DNA from: Nakamurella aerolata | GTDB taxonomy: Bacteria; Actinomycetota; Actinomycetes; Mycobacteriales; Nakamurellaceae | Assembly (NCBI RefSeq): GCF_013002705.1 | Contig: NZ_JABEND010000014.1 | Coordinates: forward strand, 1-64,000 | DNA: 64,000 nt | Direction: 5' to 3' | Shown here: piece by piece, positions 63,232 to 64,000 of the stretch | How the letters are laid out: every line of letters starts with the position of its first letter | How positions within the stretch are numbered: position 1 is the stretch's first letter | Notes under the pieces: generated by a model | What the model was told of the DNA's origin: nothing | What the model saw: only the letters and a program-made list of their open reading frames with translations | The model's database searches: none | Translations under genes and position numbers: made by a program

Positions 63232-64000
63232 TTACTCCCCTCCGCCGGCGCGCGCCAGCGCCAGCGCCTGGTCGATGAGCCCGGCCTCGGTTGCGGTGGC
63301 GGTGCTGCCGCGGCATTCGGCAATGAAGGTGTGCACCAGCTCGACGTCGGTGATGCCGGCGCGGGCCACGTCGACACCGACGGTGTGCGCCGTGGGTTCG
63401 GGCGGCTGCCAGCTCAGCGTGACGGCATAGGGAAACTTCTGCTGCAGCCGCCGCATCGGTTCCAGCGGGCGTACCGGGTCGGTGAGCCGCGCGCTCAGAT
63501 AATGCTCGGTGTACTCGCCGTACCCGGCGAGCAACTCCTGCAGCGTTCCGGTCAGTTCGACAAGTGGGCGGGGTACCGGCAGCGGCAGCTCGCTGATGCG
63601 CATCGACCGGCCGGCGGCCAGCTCGACCAACGTGACGCTCTTGCGGTGCCCGGCCTCGTTGAACGAGTACGCCAGCGGCGAGCCGGAATACCGCAGCTGC
63701 GGCGAAACCTGTTGCGCCCCATGAAGATGCCCGAGCGCCACATAGTCGAGCCCGTCGAAAACCTCAGCCCCGACCGACTCGACACCGCCGACGGCGATCG
63801 ACCGCTCGGACCCGGCCGGGCTGGCTCCGACCACGAATGCGTGCGCCATGGCTACCCCGTGCAGTTCCGGGTGCTCGCGCTTGCGCCGGCCGAAGTCTTC
63901 TCGAATGTGTTGCAGCGCAACCGACATCACCGCTTGGTGGGACGCCGGGCCGGGCAACCCCAGCCGCCGGCGCACCACCTCGGGCTCAAGATAGGGCACC
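63232..64000 (-). CDS. sbcD: Exonuclease subunit SbcD, C-terminal part (cut by window edge)
   Basis: The 256 visible residues include a Mre11-type metal-site motif (YVALGHLHGAQQVSPQLRYS) and the C-terminal capping domain of SbcD. The N-terminal metal motifs (DxH, GNHD) lie beyond the window. It is the nuclease partner of the SbcC encoded directly downstream. Confidence 0.95.
   Translation of the reverse strand, partial: VPYLEPEVVRRRLGLPGPASHQAVMSVALQHIREDFGRRKREHPELHGVAMAHAFVVGASPAGSERSIAVGGVESVGAEVFDGLDYVALGHLHGAQQVSPQLRYSGSPLAYSFNEAGHRKSVTLVELAAGRSMRISELPLPVPRPLVELTGTLQELLAGYGEYTEHYLSARLTDPVRPLEPMRRLQQKFPYAVTLSWQPPEPTAHTVGVDVARAGITDVELVHTFIAECRGSTATATEAGLIDQALALARAGGGE

Overview
This window comes from a high-GC actinobacterial chromosome. 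Codon use is strongly G/C-ending, SD-led GTG and TTG starts are common, and several gene orders are the classic actinobacterial ones: argS/lysA-hom-thrC-thrB-rho-rpmE-prfA-prmC, ahpE-DUF3052-aceE-PucR regulator-fabD-fabH-acpP-fabF-accD, and dnaG-dgt-glyS. A Frankia/Nakamurella-like or related lineage would fit, but I cannot name the species.

Positions 1-3500 form a lower-GC, decayed accessory island: the tail of an IS3-type transposase, two OrfA remnants, a ~90 bp direct repeat, two related small membrane proteins (one frameshifted), two short Cys-rich tails that share a PIPGQ junction, a 32-residue hydrophobic peptide with a perfect Shine-Dalgarno, and an acidic 111-residue protein. It looks like a degraded array of small secreted-protein/partner cassettes. 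It lies where the conserved gene order after prmC breaks off.

Positions 3.5-18.5 kb run on the minus strand: a two-gene ABC transporter, prmC, prfA, rpmE, an inserted AbiEi-like gene bracketed by two copies of a long palindrome, rho with a large disordered insert, and the coupled thrB, thrC, hom, small membrane protein, lysA and DALR-domain genes (aspartate-family amino acids). The DALR gene is all that remains at the place where argS is expected.

Positions 18.7-29.3 kb carry DUF3105 and DUF305 proteins, tRNA-Arg, a 176-bp tandem repeat array, an unusual P450, a TRIC-type channel, a WYL regulator divergent from a RidA protein, a SoxR-controlled MFS exporter, tRNA-Val, an AhpE-type peroxiredoxin and a DUF3052 protein.

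Positions 29.5-42 kb link central carbon and lipid synthesis: aceE makes acetyl-CoA, a PucR-family FasR-like activator follows, then fabD-fabH-acpP-fabF-accD build malonyl-CoA/ACP and elongate it. A MerR gene, a cold-shock gene and a FetB-like permease are interspersed. Positions 42-46 kb hold a repeat-rich gap, a NagZ-like lipoprotein, a secreted NTF2-like protein and DUF3145.

Positions 46.4-49.1 kb hold a guanidine-III riboswitch ahead of two SMR exporter genes, then a MerR/MFS pair with a MerR-type promoter. After tRNA-Met and tRNA-Asn, positions 49.7-64 kb carry dnaG, dgt, a YdcF-like protein, an AAA ATPase, a fused alpha-beta glycyl-tRNA synthetase and the sbcC/sbcD nuclease genes.

The most unusual recurring theme is a dispersed family of ~70 bp palindromes (8.35, 9.53, four copies at 21.1-21.7, 42.6 and a half copy at 42.8 kb) whose arms differ between copies but stay complementary.
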